A DNA stretch of 64,000 nucleotides, taken from NCBI GenBank assembly GCA_040391135.1, contig JBEBYL010000001.1:248001-312000 (forward strand), written 5' to 3'. Positions 1 through 9,345 of this stretch are shown piece after piece. The stretch's first letter is position 1. Each line of letters opens with the position of its first letter. A model generated the notes under the pieces. That model searched no databases, was not told the origin of the DNA, and saw only the letters and a list, made by a program, of their open reading frames with translations. Origin of the DNA: G025836975 sp040391135 (GTDB lineage Bacteria > Pseudomonadota > Gammaproteobacteria > Burkholderiales > Burkholderiaceae_B). The translations under genes were made by a program, and so were the position numbers.

Positions 1-1440
1 GCCATACCGGGCGAACAGCTTGTTTCGACCGATGCCATTCCGGCGGGGCACAAGATGGCGGTGCATGCTATCGCAAACGGCGCTCCTGTGCGGCGCTATA
101 ACCAGATCATTGGCTTTGCCACGCGCGACATCGCCGCCGGCCAGCACATCCATCTGCATAACATGGCCATGCACGATTTCCAGCGCGACTACGCTTTCTG
201 TGCCGACGTCCGCCCGCAGAAAGCGCCGGCCGAAGCGCTGACCTTCAATGGCATCGTGCGTGCAGACGGGCGCGTGGCCACGCGCAACTACATCGGCATC
301 GTCAGCAGCGTGAACTGTTCGGCCACCGTCTGCCGCCAGATCGCCGACGCGTTTCGCGGCGACGCCCTGGCCGATTTCCCCAACGTCGACGGCGTCGTTT
401 CCATTACTCATAAAACAGGCTGTGGAATGGCCTCGGCCGGCGAAGGCATAGACCTTCTTCGACGGGTCATCGCCGGCTATATTCGCCATCCCAATTTTGC
501 CGCTGTCGTATTCATCGGCCTGGGCTGCGAATCGAACCAGATTTCATCGCTGCTGGGCGCCGAGAACCTGCACGAATCCGAACGCCTGCACACCATGACC
601 ATCCAGGACATGGGCGGCACACGCAAGACCATAGAAGAAGGCATCCAGCTTATCCGCGGCCTGCTGCCGCAGGTCAATCAGGTATCGCGTCAGCCGCTGC
701 CCATCAGTCATATCACCGTGGGTTTGCAGTGCGGCGGGTCCGACGGTTATTCAGGCATCAGCGCCAATCCCGCGCTGGGCGCGGCCATGGATCTCCTGGT
801 TCAGCATGGCGGCACGGCCATTCTCAGCGAAACGCCGGAAATCTATGGGGCCGAGCATCTGCTGACGCGCCGCGCGGTAACGCGGGAAGTGGGCGAAAAG
901 CTGGTGCAGCGCATCCATTGGTGGGAGGGCTATACGCAACGCCTGGGCGGCGAGATGAACAACAACCCATCGCCGGGAAACAAGGCGGGCGGCCTGACGA
1001 CCATACTCGAAAAGTCGCTGGGGGCGGTCGCCAAGGCCGGCACCAGCAACTTGTCCGATGTGGTCGAGTACGCACAGCCGGTACAAACCCACGGCCTGGT
1101 TTTCATGGACACGCCGGGGTACGACCCGGTGTCCGCGACCGGGCAGGTGGCCGGCGGGGCCAATGTCATCTGCTTCACGACCGGCCGAGGTTCGGTATAT
1201 GGCTGCAAGCCGTCGCCATCCATCAAGCTGGCCACCAATTCGCTTATGTATCAACGCATGAGCGAAGACATGGATATCAATTGCGGACAAATTCTGGATG
1301 GCGGGAAAACCGTGCAGGAAATCGGCCAGCAGATATTCCAACGCATCATCGAGGTTGCCTCGGGCAGCCGCAGTAAAAGCGAAGAGCACGGATTCGGCGA
1401 AGACGAATTCGCGCCTTGGGTACTCGGCCCCACCATGTAA
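1..1440 (+). CDS. UxaA-family sugar-acid dehydratase (altronate/galactarate dehydratase type), 5' end cut by window
   Basis: The frame is already open at base 1, so the true start lies upstream; 479 codons and the TAA stop are visible. The first ~70 residues look like the SAF-type N-terminal domain that UxaA proteins carry. The long C-terminal part has family hallmarks: GCGMASAGEG near residue 140, GLGCESNQ, the NNNPSPGNKAGG stretch near residue 320 and FTTGRGSVYGCKPSPSIK near residue 392. Known members dehydrate altronate or galactarate to 2-keto-3-deoxy sugar acids in the cytoplasm using a metal. A second, unrelated dehydratase follows 57 bases later, then a dehydrogenase and a sugar ABC importer, so this is probably the start of a sugar-acid operon. 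The exact substrate cannot be read from the sequence. Confidence 0.85.
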   Translation, partial: AIPGEQLVSTDAIPAGHKMAVHAIANGAPVRRYNQIIGFATRDIAAGQHIHLHNMAMHDFQRDYAFCADVRPQKAPAEALTFNGIVRADGRVATRNYIGIVSSVNCSATVCRQIADAFRGDALADFPNVDGVVSITHKTGCGMASAGEGIDLLRRVIAGYIRHPNFAAVVFIGLGCESNQISSLLGAENLHESERLHTMTIQDMGGTRKTIEEGIQLIRGLLPQVNQVSRQPLPISHITVGLQCGGSDGYSGISANPALGAAMDLLVQHGGTAILSETPEIYGAEHLLTRRAVTREVGEKLVQRIHWWEGYTQRLGGEMNNNPSPGNKAGGLTTILEKSLGAVAKAGTSNLSDVVEYAQPVQTHGLVFMDTPGYDPVSATGQVAGGANVICFTTGRGSVYGCKPSPSIKLATNSLMYQRMSEDMDINCGQILDGGKTVQEIGQQIFQRIIEVASGSRSKSEEHGFGEDEFAPWVLGPTM

Positions 1441-1497
1441 GTGCCGGCCGGCAAAGATAGCGGTATCTGATGGCTATTCAGAAAAGGGAGCATGGTC

Positions 1498-3225
1498 TTG
1501 AGCAATAAAGAACGTCCAGTGCGCCGCAGCCAAGCCTGGTTTGGCCGGCAGGATCGCGATGGCTTCATCTATCGGTCATGGATGAAAAATCGCGGCATTC
1601 CCCACGATCAGTTCGATGGTCGTCCGGTCATCGGCATTTGCAATACCTTTTCCGAACTCACGCCATGCAATTCGCATTTTCGAGGCCTGGCCGAACAGGT
1701 AAAGATAGGGGTCTGGGAGGCGGGCGGCTTCCCCCTGGAATTCCCCGTCATGTCGCTGGGCGAGACCTTGCTGCGGCCGACCGCGATGCTGTTCCGCAAT
1801 CTGGCCAGCATGGACGTCGAAGAATCCATACGCGGCAATCCGCTGGACGGCGTCGTTCTGCTGATGGGCTGCGACAAGACCACGCCCTCCTTGCTCATGG
1901 GCGCGTCCTCCTGCGATCTCCCCACGATAGGCGTGTCGGGCGGGCCCATGCTCAACGGCAAATACCGCGGCGGCGAGCTGGGCTCCGGCACCGATGTCTG
2001 GAAGATGTCCGAGGATGTCCGGGCGGGCAACATGAGCCAGGAAGAATTCTTCGAAGCCGAAAGCTGCATGCATCGCTCGCATGGGCACTGCATGACCATG
2101 GGAACGGCTTCGACCATGGCCAGCATGGTCGAAGCGCTGGGCATGAGCCTGCCGGGCAATGCGGCCATTCCGGCCGTGGACGCGCGCCGCAACGTGCTGG
2201 CGCGCGCCTCGGGCCGCCGCATCGTCCAGATGGTCAAGGACGATCTGGTCATGTCCCGCATTCTGACGCGGGCGGCGTTCGAGAACGCCATACGGGTCAA
2301 TGCCGCCATAGGCGGGTCGACCAATGCGGTCATTCATCTTTTGGCCATTGCGGGCCGCATCGGTGTCGACCTGACGCTGGATGACTGGGACAAGCTGGGC
2401 CATGGGCTGCCTTGCCTGGTGGACTTGCAGCCGTCCGGCCGCCACCTGATGGAAGACTTCTATTACGCGGGCGGCCTGCCCGCCGTCATCCGCGAGCTGG
2501 AATCCGTCATCGACCGCAGTGCGCTGACCGTCAATGGCAATACCCTTTGGGACAATTGCAAGGATGCGCCCAACTGGAATCGCGAGGTCATCCGCGCTTT
2601 CGATGATCCCTTCAAACCTGATGCGGGCATCGCCGTCTTGCGCGGCAACCTGTGCCCCGATGGCGCGGTGATCAAGCCTTCGGCCGCCACGCCGGCCCTG
2701 CTCAAGCATACGGGCCGCGCAGTGGTGTTCGAGAACAGCGATCACATGCATCAGCGGCTCGATGACGAAAGCCTGGATGTCGACGAAAACTGCATCCTGG
2801 TCCTGAAGAATTGCGGCCCCAAGGGCTATCCGGGCATGGCCGAGGCCGGCAATATGCCGCTGCCGCCCAAGGTGCTGCGCAAGGGCATCACCGACATGGT
2901 GCGCATATCGGACGCCCGCATGAGCGGCACCGCCTACGGCTCGGTGGTGCTGCATGTGGCTCCCGAAGCCGCCGCCGGCGGTCCCTTGGCGCTGGTCCAG
3001 GACGGCGACATGATCGAGCTCGACGTGCCCGCCCGAACGCTGCACCTGCGGGTGTCCGATGCCGAACTCGAGCGCCGCCGCGCCGCATGGAACCCGCCGC
3101 CCGCGCCGATGCACCGCGGGTGGGTCAAGCTGTATGTGGACCACGTGCAGCAGGCCGACAAGGGCGCCGATCTGGATTTTCTGGTGGGCAAGAGCGGCGC
3201 CGGAGTTCCCAAGGACAGTCACTAG
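1498..3225 (+). CDS. IlvD/Edd-family dehydratase, sugar-acid (arabinonate/xylonate) dehydratase type
   Basis: This is a 575-residue cytoplasmic Fe-S dehydratase. Three cysteines sit where the family binds its cluster: C57 in ELTPCNSH, C125 in LMGCDKTTP and C198 in HGHCMTMG. The wording around them is that of the sugar-acid branch (arabinonate, xylonate, fuconate) and differs from the true IlvD at 24656, which has GGCDKNMPGG and GSCGGMYT. The start is taken as TTG 1498, because AAAAGGGAG (1482-1490) lies 7 bases before it; ATG 1492 is in frame but only one base from that ribosome site. The 3' end is one base from the next gene. Likely job: conversion of a sugar acid to its 2-keto-3-deoxy product. 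Confidence 0.85.
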   Translation: MSNKERPVRRSQAWFGRQDRDGFIYRSWMKNRGIPHDQFDGRPVIGICNTFSELTPCNSHFRGLAEQVKIGVWEAGGFPLEFPVMSLGETLLRPTAMLFRNLASMDVEESIRGNPLDGVVLLMGCDKTTPSLLMGASSCDLPTIGVSGGPMLNGKYRGGELGSGTDVWKMSEDVRAGNMSQEEFFEAESCMHRSHGHCMTMGTASTMASMVEALGMSLPGNAAIPAVDARRNVLARASGRRIVQMVKDDLVMSRILTRAAFENAIRVNAAIGGSTNAVIHLLAIAGRIGVDLTLDDWDKLGHGLPCLVDLQPSGRHLMEDFYYAGGLPAVIRELESVIDRSALTVNGNTLWDNCKDAPNWNREVIRAFDDPFKPDAGIAVLRGNLCPDGAVIKPSAATPALLKHTGRAVVFENSDHMHQRLDDESLDVDENCILVLKNCGPKGYPGMAEAGNMPLPPKVLRKGITDMVRISDARMSGTAYGSVVLHVAPEAAAGGPLALVQDGDMIELDVPARTLHLRVSDAELERRRAAWNPPPAPMHRGWVKLYVDHVQQADKGADLDFLVGKSGAGVPKDSH

Positions 3226-3226
3226 C

Positions 3227-4192
3227 ATGAAGGTACTCATTACCGATTACGATTTTCCCGACCTGGAACTGGAAAAGTCCCTGTACGGCGCAGCCGGCAT
3301 CGAGCTGATCGTGGCTCAATGCCGCAGCGAAGCCGACGTCATCGATGCCTCGGCGGGCTGCCAGGGCTTGCTCGTCCAGTATGCGCCCGTCAATAAAAGG
3401 GTATTTGCGGCTAGGCCGGATATCCGTATAGTCAGCCGCTATGGCGCCGGCTACGATACCGTCGATGTGGCCGACGCCCGGGAACACGGGATATGGGTCA
3501 GTAATTCACCCGATTACGGGGTGGGCGAAGTGGCCACGCACGCATTGGCCATGATGCTTGCGCTGCTGCGGCATATTGCGTTTTACGACCGCGACGTCAA
3601 GGCCGGGAAATGGCATTTCACGTCGACGGGGACGATGCGCCGCGTATCCGACATGACCCTGGGCATACTGGGGCTGGGCCGCATCGGCAAGCGCATGGCT
3701 TACATTGCCGCCCCCAGTTTCAAGCGTGTCATCGCCTGCGATCCCTACATTATCGATGGCGATTTCCCGGCTAATGTCGAACGGGTCGGGCTGCAAGAGC
3801 TTTTTTCCGCCAGCGATGCGCTGACGCTGCATGTGCCGCTTACGGCCCAGACGCGCGGCATTGTCGGCCCCGATCTGCTGGGCCTGATGAAGCCGGGCAG
3901 TGTGCTGGTCAATACGTCTCGCGGGCCGGTGGTCGATACCGAGGCCTTGCTCGATGCGCTCGACCGGGGTGTGCTCGATGCCGCGGCGCTGGATGTGCTG
4001 CCCGTCGAACCCCCGCAGACGGATTCGCGCATCGTCCAGCATCCCAGGGTGCTGCTGACGCCCCATGCCGCCTTTTATTCCCAGACGGCCGAGCGCGAGC
4101 TGCGGCGCAAGGCGGCGCAGAACCTGATCGATTGGGCCCATACAGGCAGGCCCACTTATGTTGTGGCAGAAGGAAGGAGCAGTCATCCGTAA
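3227..4192 (+). CDS. D-isomer-specific 2-hydroxyacid dehydrogenase, CtBP-like
   Basis: A 321-residue NAD(P)-dependent oxidoreductase. The Rossmann motif GILGLGRIGKRM starts near residue 145, and the three catalytic positions of the family can be seen: Arg in NTSRGPVVD, Glu in LDVLPVEPPQ and His in LLTPHAAFYS. The tail after the catalytic His (SQTAERELRRKA) is typical of CtBP-like members. ATG 3227 is chosen because it follows the previous stop by one base and opens directly into the N-terminal domain; the frame stays open upstream but without family sequence. Being between two dehydratases and a sugar ABC importer, it probably reduces or oxidises a keto or hydroxy acid made by the dehydratases; the substrate is unknown. 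Confidence 0.85.
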   Translation: MKVLITDYDFPDLELEKSLYGAAGIELIVAQCRSEADVIDASAGCQGLLVQYAPVNKRVFAARPDIRIVSRYGAGYDTVDVADAREHGIWVSNSPDYGVGEVATHALAMMLALLRHIAFYDRDVKAGKWHFTSTGTMRRVSDMTLGILGLGRIGKRMAYIAAPSFKRVIACDPYIIDGDFPANVERVGLQELFSASDALTLHVPLTAQTRGIVGPDLLGLMKPGSVLVNTSRGPVVDTEALLDALDRGVLDAAALDVLPVEPPQTDSRIVQHPRVLLTPHAAFYSQTAERELRRKAAQNLIDWAHTGRPTYVVAEGRSSHP

Positions 4193-4220
4193 GTAGCGCA
4201 AACACAGAAAGGAACGACGC

Positions 4221-5312
4221 ATGGCATCAGTGCAGATACGGGCAATACAGAAGTATTTCGGCGGCACGCAAGTCATACGGGGCGTGGACATCGACATCGA
4301 GGACGGCCAGTTCGCCGTGCTTGTCGGCCCCTCCGGTTGCGGGAAATCCACCCTGCTGCGCATGCTCGCGGGCCTTGAGCAAATCACCCAGGGTGAAATC
4401 CTGATCAATGGGCGGGTGGTCAACGACGTACCGCCCAAAGAGCGCGACATCGCCATGGTGTTCCAGAACTATGCCTTGTACCCGCATATGACGGTGTTCG
4501 ACAACATGGCCTTTTCGCTGATGCTGGCCAAGATCGACAAGGCAACGGTGCGGCAGCGCGTTGATCGCGCCTCCGAAATCCTTGGCCTGGGCGAGCTCCT
4601 GCAGCGCTATCCGCGCCAATTGTCCGGGGGCCAGCGCCAGCGCGTGGCGATGGGCCGGGCCATTGTCCGGGATCCGCAGGTCTTCCTGTTCGACGAGCCT
4701 CTGTCCAATCTGGATGCCAAGCTGCGAGTGCAGATGCGGGCGGAAATCAAGGCGCTGCATCAGCGCCTGCGCACCACGTCGGTATATGTCACGCACGATC
4801 AGATCGAAGCCATGACCATGGCGGATCAGATTCTTGTCATGCGGGACGGCATCGTCGAACAGCGCGGCAGGCCTCTGGATCTCTACGATCGTCCCGACAA
4901 TCTGTTCGTCGCGGGCTTCATCGGTTCGCCGGCCATGAACCTCATCCCCGGCGTGCTGCGCCGCGATCAGGGGGACGGAGCCGAAGTCGAGTTCACCGAC
5001 GGTACGCGCCTGCCGGCGCCGCGCCGAGGCGGGATCGTAGGCGGCGAAGACGGACAGAAGGTAATTTATGGTGTGAGGCCCGAGCACCTGACCATCGATA
5101 CCACGGGCCAGGGCATGAAGACCGGCGTCGGTGTGGTAGAGCCGACGGGCGCCAATACGGAAGTCTATTCGCGATTCTGCGATACGGACCTGATATCCAT
5201 TTTCCGCGAACGGCACGATTTTTCCGCCGGGGACAGCCTGCGGCTCATGCCCGATCACGAGCGCACGCATCTGTTCGATGCGGGAACCGGCAAAGCGCTG
5301 GTCAGTAGTTGA
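4221..5312 (+). CDS. Sugar ABC transporter ATP-binding protein (MalK/UgpC type)
   Basis: The 363-residue ATPase of a CUT1 carbohydrate importer. Walker A GPSGCGKST is at residues 36-44, the signature LSGGQRQRV near 134, and Walker B VFLFDEP near 155 followed by the D-loop LSNLDAKLR; the switch His is in YVTHDQIEAMT. The C-terminal ~130 residues form the MOI/OB-type regulatory domain found in MalK and UgpC, including VRPEHL. It energises the two permeases at 6791 and 7687 and works with the binding protein at 5377. An unusual point is the order: the ATPase gene comes first, before the binding protein, whereas many CUT1 operons put it last. Confidence 0.93.
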   Translation: MASVQIRAIQKYFGGTQVIRGVDIDIEDGQFAVLVGPSGCGKSTLLRMLAGLEQITQGEILINGRVVNDVPPKERDIAMVFQNYALYPHMTVFDNMAFSLMLAKIDKATVRQRVDRASEILGLGELLQRYPRQLSGGQRQRVAMGRAIVRDPQVFLFDEPLSNLDAKLRVQMRAEIKALHQRLRTTSVYVTHDQIEAMTMADQILVMRDGIVEQRGRPLDLYDRPDNLFVAGFIGSPAMNLIPGVLRRDQGDGAEVEFTDGTRLPAPRRGGIVGGEDGQKVIYGVRPEHLTIDTTGQGMKTGVGVVEPTGANTEVYSRFCDTDLISIFRERHDFSAGDSLRLMPDHERTHLFDAGTGKALVSS

Positions 5313-5376
5313 AGTAGGTACCCGAAGTGTAGGCCGCTTTATACGGAACTTGTTCCATCAACCAAGGAGTGGAGAC

Positions 5377-6690
5377 ATGACAAAACTTACAAGACGCGAT
5401 TTCCTGGTGTCTACGGCATCAGTCGCGGCAGCATCGGCATTGGGCAGCGGCAGCGCCCACGCCGCGGATACCCTGAATTTCCAGCCCGAGAAGGGCGCCA
5501 AGCTGCGTGTGCTTCGATGGAAGCGCTTCGTGCAGGGCGACGAAGAACTCTGGATGGCCAATACCAAGAAGTTCACCGATAAAACGGGTGTGGAAGTCCG
5601 GGTCGACAACGAGGGCTGGGAAGACGTTCGGCCCAAGGCGGCCGTCGCCGCCAGCGTGGGCAGCGGGCCCGACATCGTCATCGGCTGGTTCGACGATCCG
5701 CAGCAATACCCGGACAAGCTGGTCGACGTATCGGACCTTGCCAACTACCTGGACAAGAAATACGGCGGCTGGTACGACGTATGCAAGCGCTACGGCATGA
5801 ACGGCGGCCGCTGGATAGCCCTGACCCTGGGTGTGGTGGGCAATGCCCTGTGCTATCGCGAAAGCCAGGTCAAGGCGGCCGGCTTCGATAGCGTGCCCAA
5901 GGATACGGCCGGCTTCCTGAAACTGTGCCAGGCGCTGAAGGCCAAGGGCACGCCTTGCGGCTTCGCGCTGGGCAAGGCGGTGGGCGACGGCAATAATTGG
6001 GCGCATTGGCTGCTGTGGTCGCACGGCGGCATGATGGTCGATACCAAGGGCAATGTGGTGATCGATTCGCCCGAGACCTTGGCGGCGCTGGAATATGCCA
6101 AGGAGCTCTACAAGACATTCGTGCCTGGCACGCTGTCTTGGCAGGATCCATCCAACAACAAGGCCTTTCTGGATGGGCAGGTCAGCCTGACGGCCAACGG
6201 AATCTCGGTGTATTACGCCGCCAAGAACTCCAAGGATCCCAAGATGAAGGCGATGGCGGAAGACATCCAGCACGCGCACCTGCCCATCGGACCCATCGGC
6301 AAGCCCACCGAGCTCATGCAGATCACCCAGATGATGCTGTTCAAGTACTCCAAGTATCCGAATGCCGCCAAGGCCTACATGCAGTTCATGATGGAGGCCG
6401 ATCAGTACAACCCATGGATGGAAGCGGCCATCGGCTACGTCAGCCAGCCTTTGAAAGCCTACGAGGCCAACCCGATCTGGACCGTCGATCCCAAGCACAC
6501 GGTGTACCGCGACGCGGCGGCGCTCATGCTGGACAACGGCCATGCGGGTCCGCTGGGCACGGCATCGGCGGCCGTGATGGCCGACTATGTCGTGCTGGAC
6601 ATGATCGCCAACGCCGCCAGCGGAGCCAAGACGCCCAAAGAGGCGGCTGCCCAGGCGGCGGAACGGGCCAAGCGCTACTACAAGACCTAA
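5377..6690 (+). CDS. Extracellular solute-binding protein of the sugar ABC importer, Tat-type signal
   Basis: A 437-residue family 1 binding protein. The N terminus carries twin arginines (TRRDFLVSTASVAAAS) and an AHA-A cleavage site near residue 29, so export by Tat is likely. The mature part has the usual features of the family: an N-terminal WMANTKKF/TGVEV segment, GPDIVIGW, and a C-terminal KTPKEAAAQAAERAKRYY helix. ATG 5377 is preceded by AAGGAG/GGAG at 5364-5374; the open frame upstream lacks family sequence. It would capture the sugar or sugar derivative for the permeases downstream. The four ABC genes form one unit with the sugar-acid enzymes. Confidence 0.92.
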   Translation: MTKLTRRDFLVSTASVAAASALGSGSAHAADTLNFQPEKGAKLRVLRWKRFVQGDEELWMANTKKFTDKTGVEVRVDNEGWEDVRPKAAVAASVGSGPDIVIGWFDDPQQYPDKLVDVSDLANYLDKKYGGWYDVCKRYGMNGGRWIALTLGVVGNALCYRESQVKAAGFDSVPKDTAGFLKLCQALKAKGTPCGFALGKAVGDGNNWAHWLLWSHGGMMVDTKGNVVIDSPETLAALEYAKELYKTFVPGTLSWQDPSNNKAFLDGQVSLTANGISVYYAAKNSKDPKMKAMAEDIQHAHLPIGPIGKPTELMQITQMMLFKYSKYPNAAKAYMQFMMEADQYNPWMEAAIGYVSQPLKAYEANPIWTVDPKHTVYRDAAALMLDNGHAGPLGTASAAVMADYVVLDMIANAASGAKTPKEAAAQAAERAKRYYKT

Positions 6691-6790
6691 GGGTCCCAGC
6701 ACGCCTCGCCCGGTTCGCCGGGCGGTTTGGCCAGCCTGCCCGCTTGGGTGATGCCCCATGGGCAGGCTGGGCATCAATCCGGGAAAGAAT

Positions 6791-7690
6791 ATGCTTTCAC
6801 GCACACTGAACAACAACAATGTCCTGGGGCTGATTTTCATGCTGCCCCTGGTCATCATATTGGTGCTATTCCTGACCTATCCGCTTGGGCTTGGAATCTG
6901 GCTGGGTTTTACCGATGCCAAGATAGGGCGCGCCGGAGAATGGATAGGGCTGGGCAACTACGCCTACCTGATCGGCGACTCGGTCACCCAGCTGGCCTTG
7001 TTCAACACCATCTTCTATACGGTGATCGCCAGCATCCTGAAGTTCATACTGGGATTATGGCTGGCGCTGCTGCTGAACAAGAACCTGCCCTTCAAGGCTT
7101 TCTTCCGTTCCATCGTATTGCTGCCCTGGATCGTGCCCACCGCCCTGTCGGCGCTGGCTTTCTGGTGGATATACGATGCGCAGTTCTCCATCATCAGCTG
7201 GACCCTCGTCAAGCTGGGCATTATCGACACCTACATCAATTTCCTGGGCGACCCCTGGATGGCGCGGTACTCCACCATATTCGCCAATGTGTGGCGCGGC
7301 ATTCCATTCGTGGCCATTACGCTGCTGGCCGGCTTGCAGACAATCTCGCCGGCGCTGTATGAGGCGGCTTCGATCGACGGCGTGACCCCCTGGCAGCAGT
7401 TCCGCTATGTGACCCTGCCCTTGCTCACGCCCATCATTGCGGTGGTCATGACCTTCTCGGTGCTTTTCACCTTCACCGACTTCCAGCTCATCTATGTGCT
7501 GACGCGCGGCGGCCCGCTGAATGCCACCCACCTGATGACGACCTTGTCCTTCCAGCGCGCCATACCGGGCGGATCGCTGGGTGAAGGCGCCGCATTGGCC
7601 ATCATGATGATTCCCTTCCTGCTGGCGGCCATCATGTTTTCCTACTTCGGGCTGCAGCGCCGCGCCTGGCAACGGGGAGAAGACAAATGA
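6791..7690 (+). CDS. Sugar ABC transporter permease (MalF/UgpA type)
   Basis: A 299-residue inner-membrane protein with about six transmembrane segments, beginning with the hydrophobic run after NNNNVLG. The cytoplasmic EAA loop that docks the ATPase is visible as YEAASIDGVTPWQQF followed by TLPLL near residue 190. ATG 6791 follows GGGAAAGA; ATG 6758 is in frame but gives an N terminus unlike the family. There is a 100-base gap after the binding-protein gene. The stop overlaps the start of the next permease by four bases (ATGA), so the two are translationally coupled and should form the heterodimeric pore. Confidence 0.9.
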   Translation: MLSRTLNNNNVLGLIFMLPLVIILVLFLTYPLGLGIWLGFTDAKIGRAGEWIGLGNYAYLIGDSVTQLALFNTIFYTVIASILKFILGLWLALLLNKNLPFKAFFRSIVLLPWIVPTALSALAFWWIYDAQFSIISWTLVKLGIIDTYINFLGDPWMARYSTIFANVWRGIPFVAITLLAGLQTISPALYEAASIDGVTPWQQFRYVTLPLLTPIIAVVMTFSVLFTFTDFQLIYVLTRGGPLNATHLMTTLSFQRAIPGGSLGEGAALAIMMIPFLLAAIMFSYFGLQRRAWQRGEDK

Positions 7691-8565
7691 AGAAACGCAA
7701 GACGCAGGACCTGGACCAGCAGGGCATGGATTATCTGCAATCCCTGCCGCGCCGCTGGGTCACCATTTACATTCCCCTGGGCATCTTCATCTTCGTGCTG
7801 CTGTTTCCGTTTTATTGGATGGCCATGACGGCATTCAAGCCGAACGAGGAGATGCTCAGCAGCGCAAATCCTTTCTGGGTCGTTGCGCCCACCCTCAGCC
7901 ACTTCAAGCATTTGCTGTTCGATACTCCTTTCCCGGGCTGGCTATGGAATACGGTCATCGTCTCGACGGCCGCCACCATCATTTCGCTGGCGGCCAGCGT
8001 ATTCGCCGCCTACGCCATCGAGCGCCTGCGTTTCCAGGGGTCCAAGCAGGTGGGCCTGGGCATATTCTTCGCGTATCTGATTCCGCCTTCCATACTGTTC
8101 ATTCCGCTGGCGGCCATTGTGTTCCAGTTGGGCCTGTTCGATACCCGCATGGCCTTGATCCTTACCTATCCGACCTTTCTCATACCGTTCTGCACCTGGC
8201 TGCTCATGGGCTATTTCAGGTCCATACCCTACGAGCTTGAAGAGTGCGCGCTGATCGACGGCGCCACTCGCTGGCAGATACTGGTCAAGATCATCCTGCC
8301 GCTGGCCGTGCCGGGCCTGATTTCGGCCGGCATCTTCGCCTTTACCCTGTCATGGAATGAATTCATATACGCCCTGACTTTCATTTCCTCGTCCGAAATA
8401 AAGACCGTGCCGGTGGGCATTGTCACCGAGCTGGTCGAAGGCGATGTCTACCACTGGGGCGCGCTGATGGCGGGCGCGTTGCTGGGTTCTCTGCCGGTGG
8501 CCATCGTCTATTCCTTTTTCGTTGAGTACTACGTCTCGGGGATGACCGGGGCCGTCAAGGAATAA
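7687..8565 (+). CDS. Sugar ABC transporter permease (MalG/UgpE type)
   Basis: A 292-residue membrane protein with six predicted segments, the second permease of the CUT1 importer. The EAA loop reads YELEECALIDGATRWQ with KIILPLAVPG near residues 180-205. The N terminus is a ~30-residue charged cytoplasmic stretch before the first membrane helix, as in MalG-type proteins. It starts inside the stop of the preceding permease (ATGA overlap) and is followed by a strong hairpin at 8585-8618, so it ends the operon. Confidence 0.92.
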   Translation: MKKRKTQDLDQQGMDYLQSLPRRWVTIYIPLGIFIFVLLFPFYWMAMTAFKPNEEMLSSANPFWVVAPTLSHFKHLLFDTPFPGWLWNTVIVSTAATIISLAASVFAAYAIERLRFQGSKQVGLGIFFAYLIPPSILFIPLAAIVFQLGLFDTRMALILTYPTFLIPFCTWLLMGYFRSIPYELEECALIDGATRWQILVKIILPLAVPGLISAGIFAFTLSWNEFIYALTFISSSEIKTVPVGIVTELVEGDVYHWGALMAGALLGSLPVAIVYSFFVEYYVSGMTGAVKE

Positions 8566-8584
8566 GCAAAGGCACAGCTTTAAA

Positions 8585-8618
8585 GCGGGCGCGCCATGCA
8601 CAAGCACGGCGCGCCCGC
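8585..8618. terminator. Hairpin between two convergent genes, probable terminator
   Basis: An 11-bp perfect stem (8585-8595 with 8608-8618) has a 12-base loop. Outer AAAGC/GCTTT bases can extend it across a small bulge. It lies between the stop of the ABC permease and the stop of the minus-strand YjdF-like gene, so it could stop transcripts from both sides. There is no long T-run next to it. Confidence 0.6.
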
Positions 8619-8624
8619 CGCGCT

Positions 8625-9335
8625 TTAGCGGGAGGCGGGCTTTTTCATGGTGTGCGACCATTCCCAGGCCAGATCGCGCCGCAGCCGCGCATTGATCGCG
8701 GCTGCCGCCAGCATGGCCAGCAAGGCGCCCAGGGCGGCCAGCCCCATGTCCTTGTGCGCGTCCCAGATATCGCCCTGGGTTCCCAGGTATTGCATGCCAA
8801 GGTCGCCGCCGAATACCATGGCCGCGGCCCATTCGATCAGCTCGTACAGGGCCGAGGTGCTCAAGGTGAAATCCAGCGGCAGGAAGTAAGCCCAGAACCC
8901 GCGCACTTCGACAATGCGCAGGAAAAATTCCCGTATCGGATAGGCCAGCAGCAGCCCGTAGGAAAAATGGACCAGCCTGTCGTAGTGATTGCGTTCCCAT
9001 CCGAAGACGCTGTTCAAGGTGTGGCCGGTAAGTGCCTGCCACCATCGGTCGTAGGGCACTTCGGAATAGGTGTAGTGCGCCCCCAAGGTATGCAGGGCCA
9101 GGAACAGCAGGATCAGCAGCAGCGAGGCGTTCGAAAAGCGGAACTGCCGCCGTATGAACCAGAGCAGGATGAACAGACCCGCCACAAGCATGTTTTCCAG
9201 CAGCCAGGCGGGACGATCGACGGGTTTGATCGCCAACGCCAGCCATAGCAGGAAGTAGGCCGCGGCGGCCAGCGTCACCGCGAGGCGGCCGGCGGGGTGT
9301 TGTTCCGGCAAGGTCCGAGTGGGCTGCGCAATCAT
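8625..9335 (-). CDS. DUF2238/YjdF-family inner membrane protein
   Basis: A 236-residue membrane protein with five to six hydrophobic helices. The conserved core is recognisable: LVHFSYGLLLAYPIREF, a following YELIEW and the GDIWDAHKDMGLAALGALL segment near residue 190, all shared with E. coli YjdF and relatives. The biochemical role of the family is not established; the His, Asp and Glu residues in these motifs are strongly conserved. It lies just downstream of a minus-strand MFS gene (10 bases apart), so the two may be co-transcribed. Confidence 0.8.
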   Translation of the reverse strand: MIAQPTRTLPEQHPAGRLAVTLAAAAYFLLWLALAIKPVDRPAWLLENMLVAGLFILLWFIRRQFRFSNASLLLILLFLALHTLGAHYTYSEVPYDRWWQALTGHTLNSVFGWERNHYDRLVHFSYGLLLAYPIREFFLRIVEVRGFWAYFLPLDFTLSTSALYELIEWAAAMVFGGDLGMQYLGTQGDIWDAHKDMGLAALGALLAMLAAAAINARLRRDLAWEWSHTMKKPASR

Positions 9336-9345
9336 TCGTATGCTC

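Noticed and set aside
1576..3240. Open frame of 554 codons on the minus strand opposite the sugar-acid dehydratase
   Set aside because: It is the mirror of a GC-rich gene with strong codon bias; the sequence is rich in Arg, His, Gly and Ala without family motifs, and the plus-strand gene is certain. The same holds for other long antisense frames, for example 5419-6858, 14913-16271 and those on the plus strand inside ppc (20396-21715, 21755-23014).
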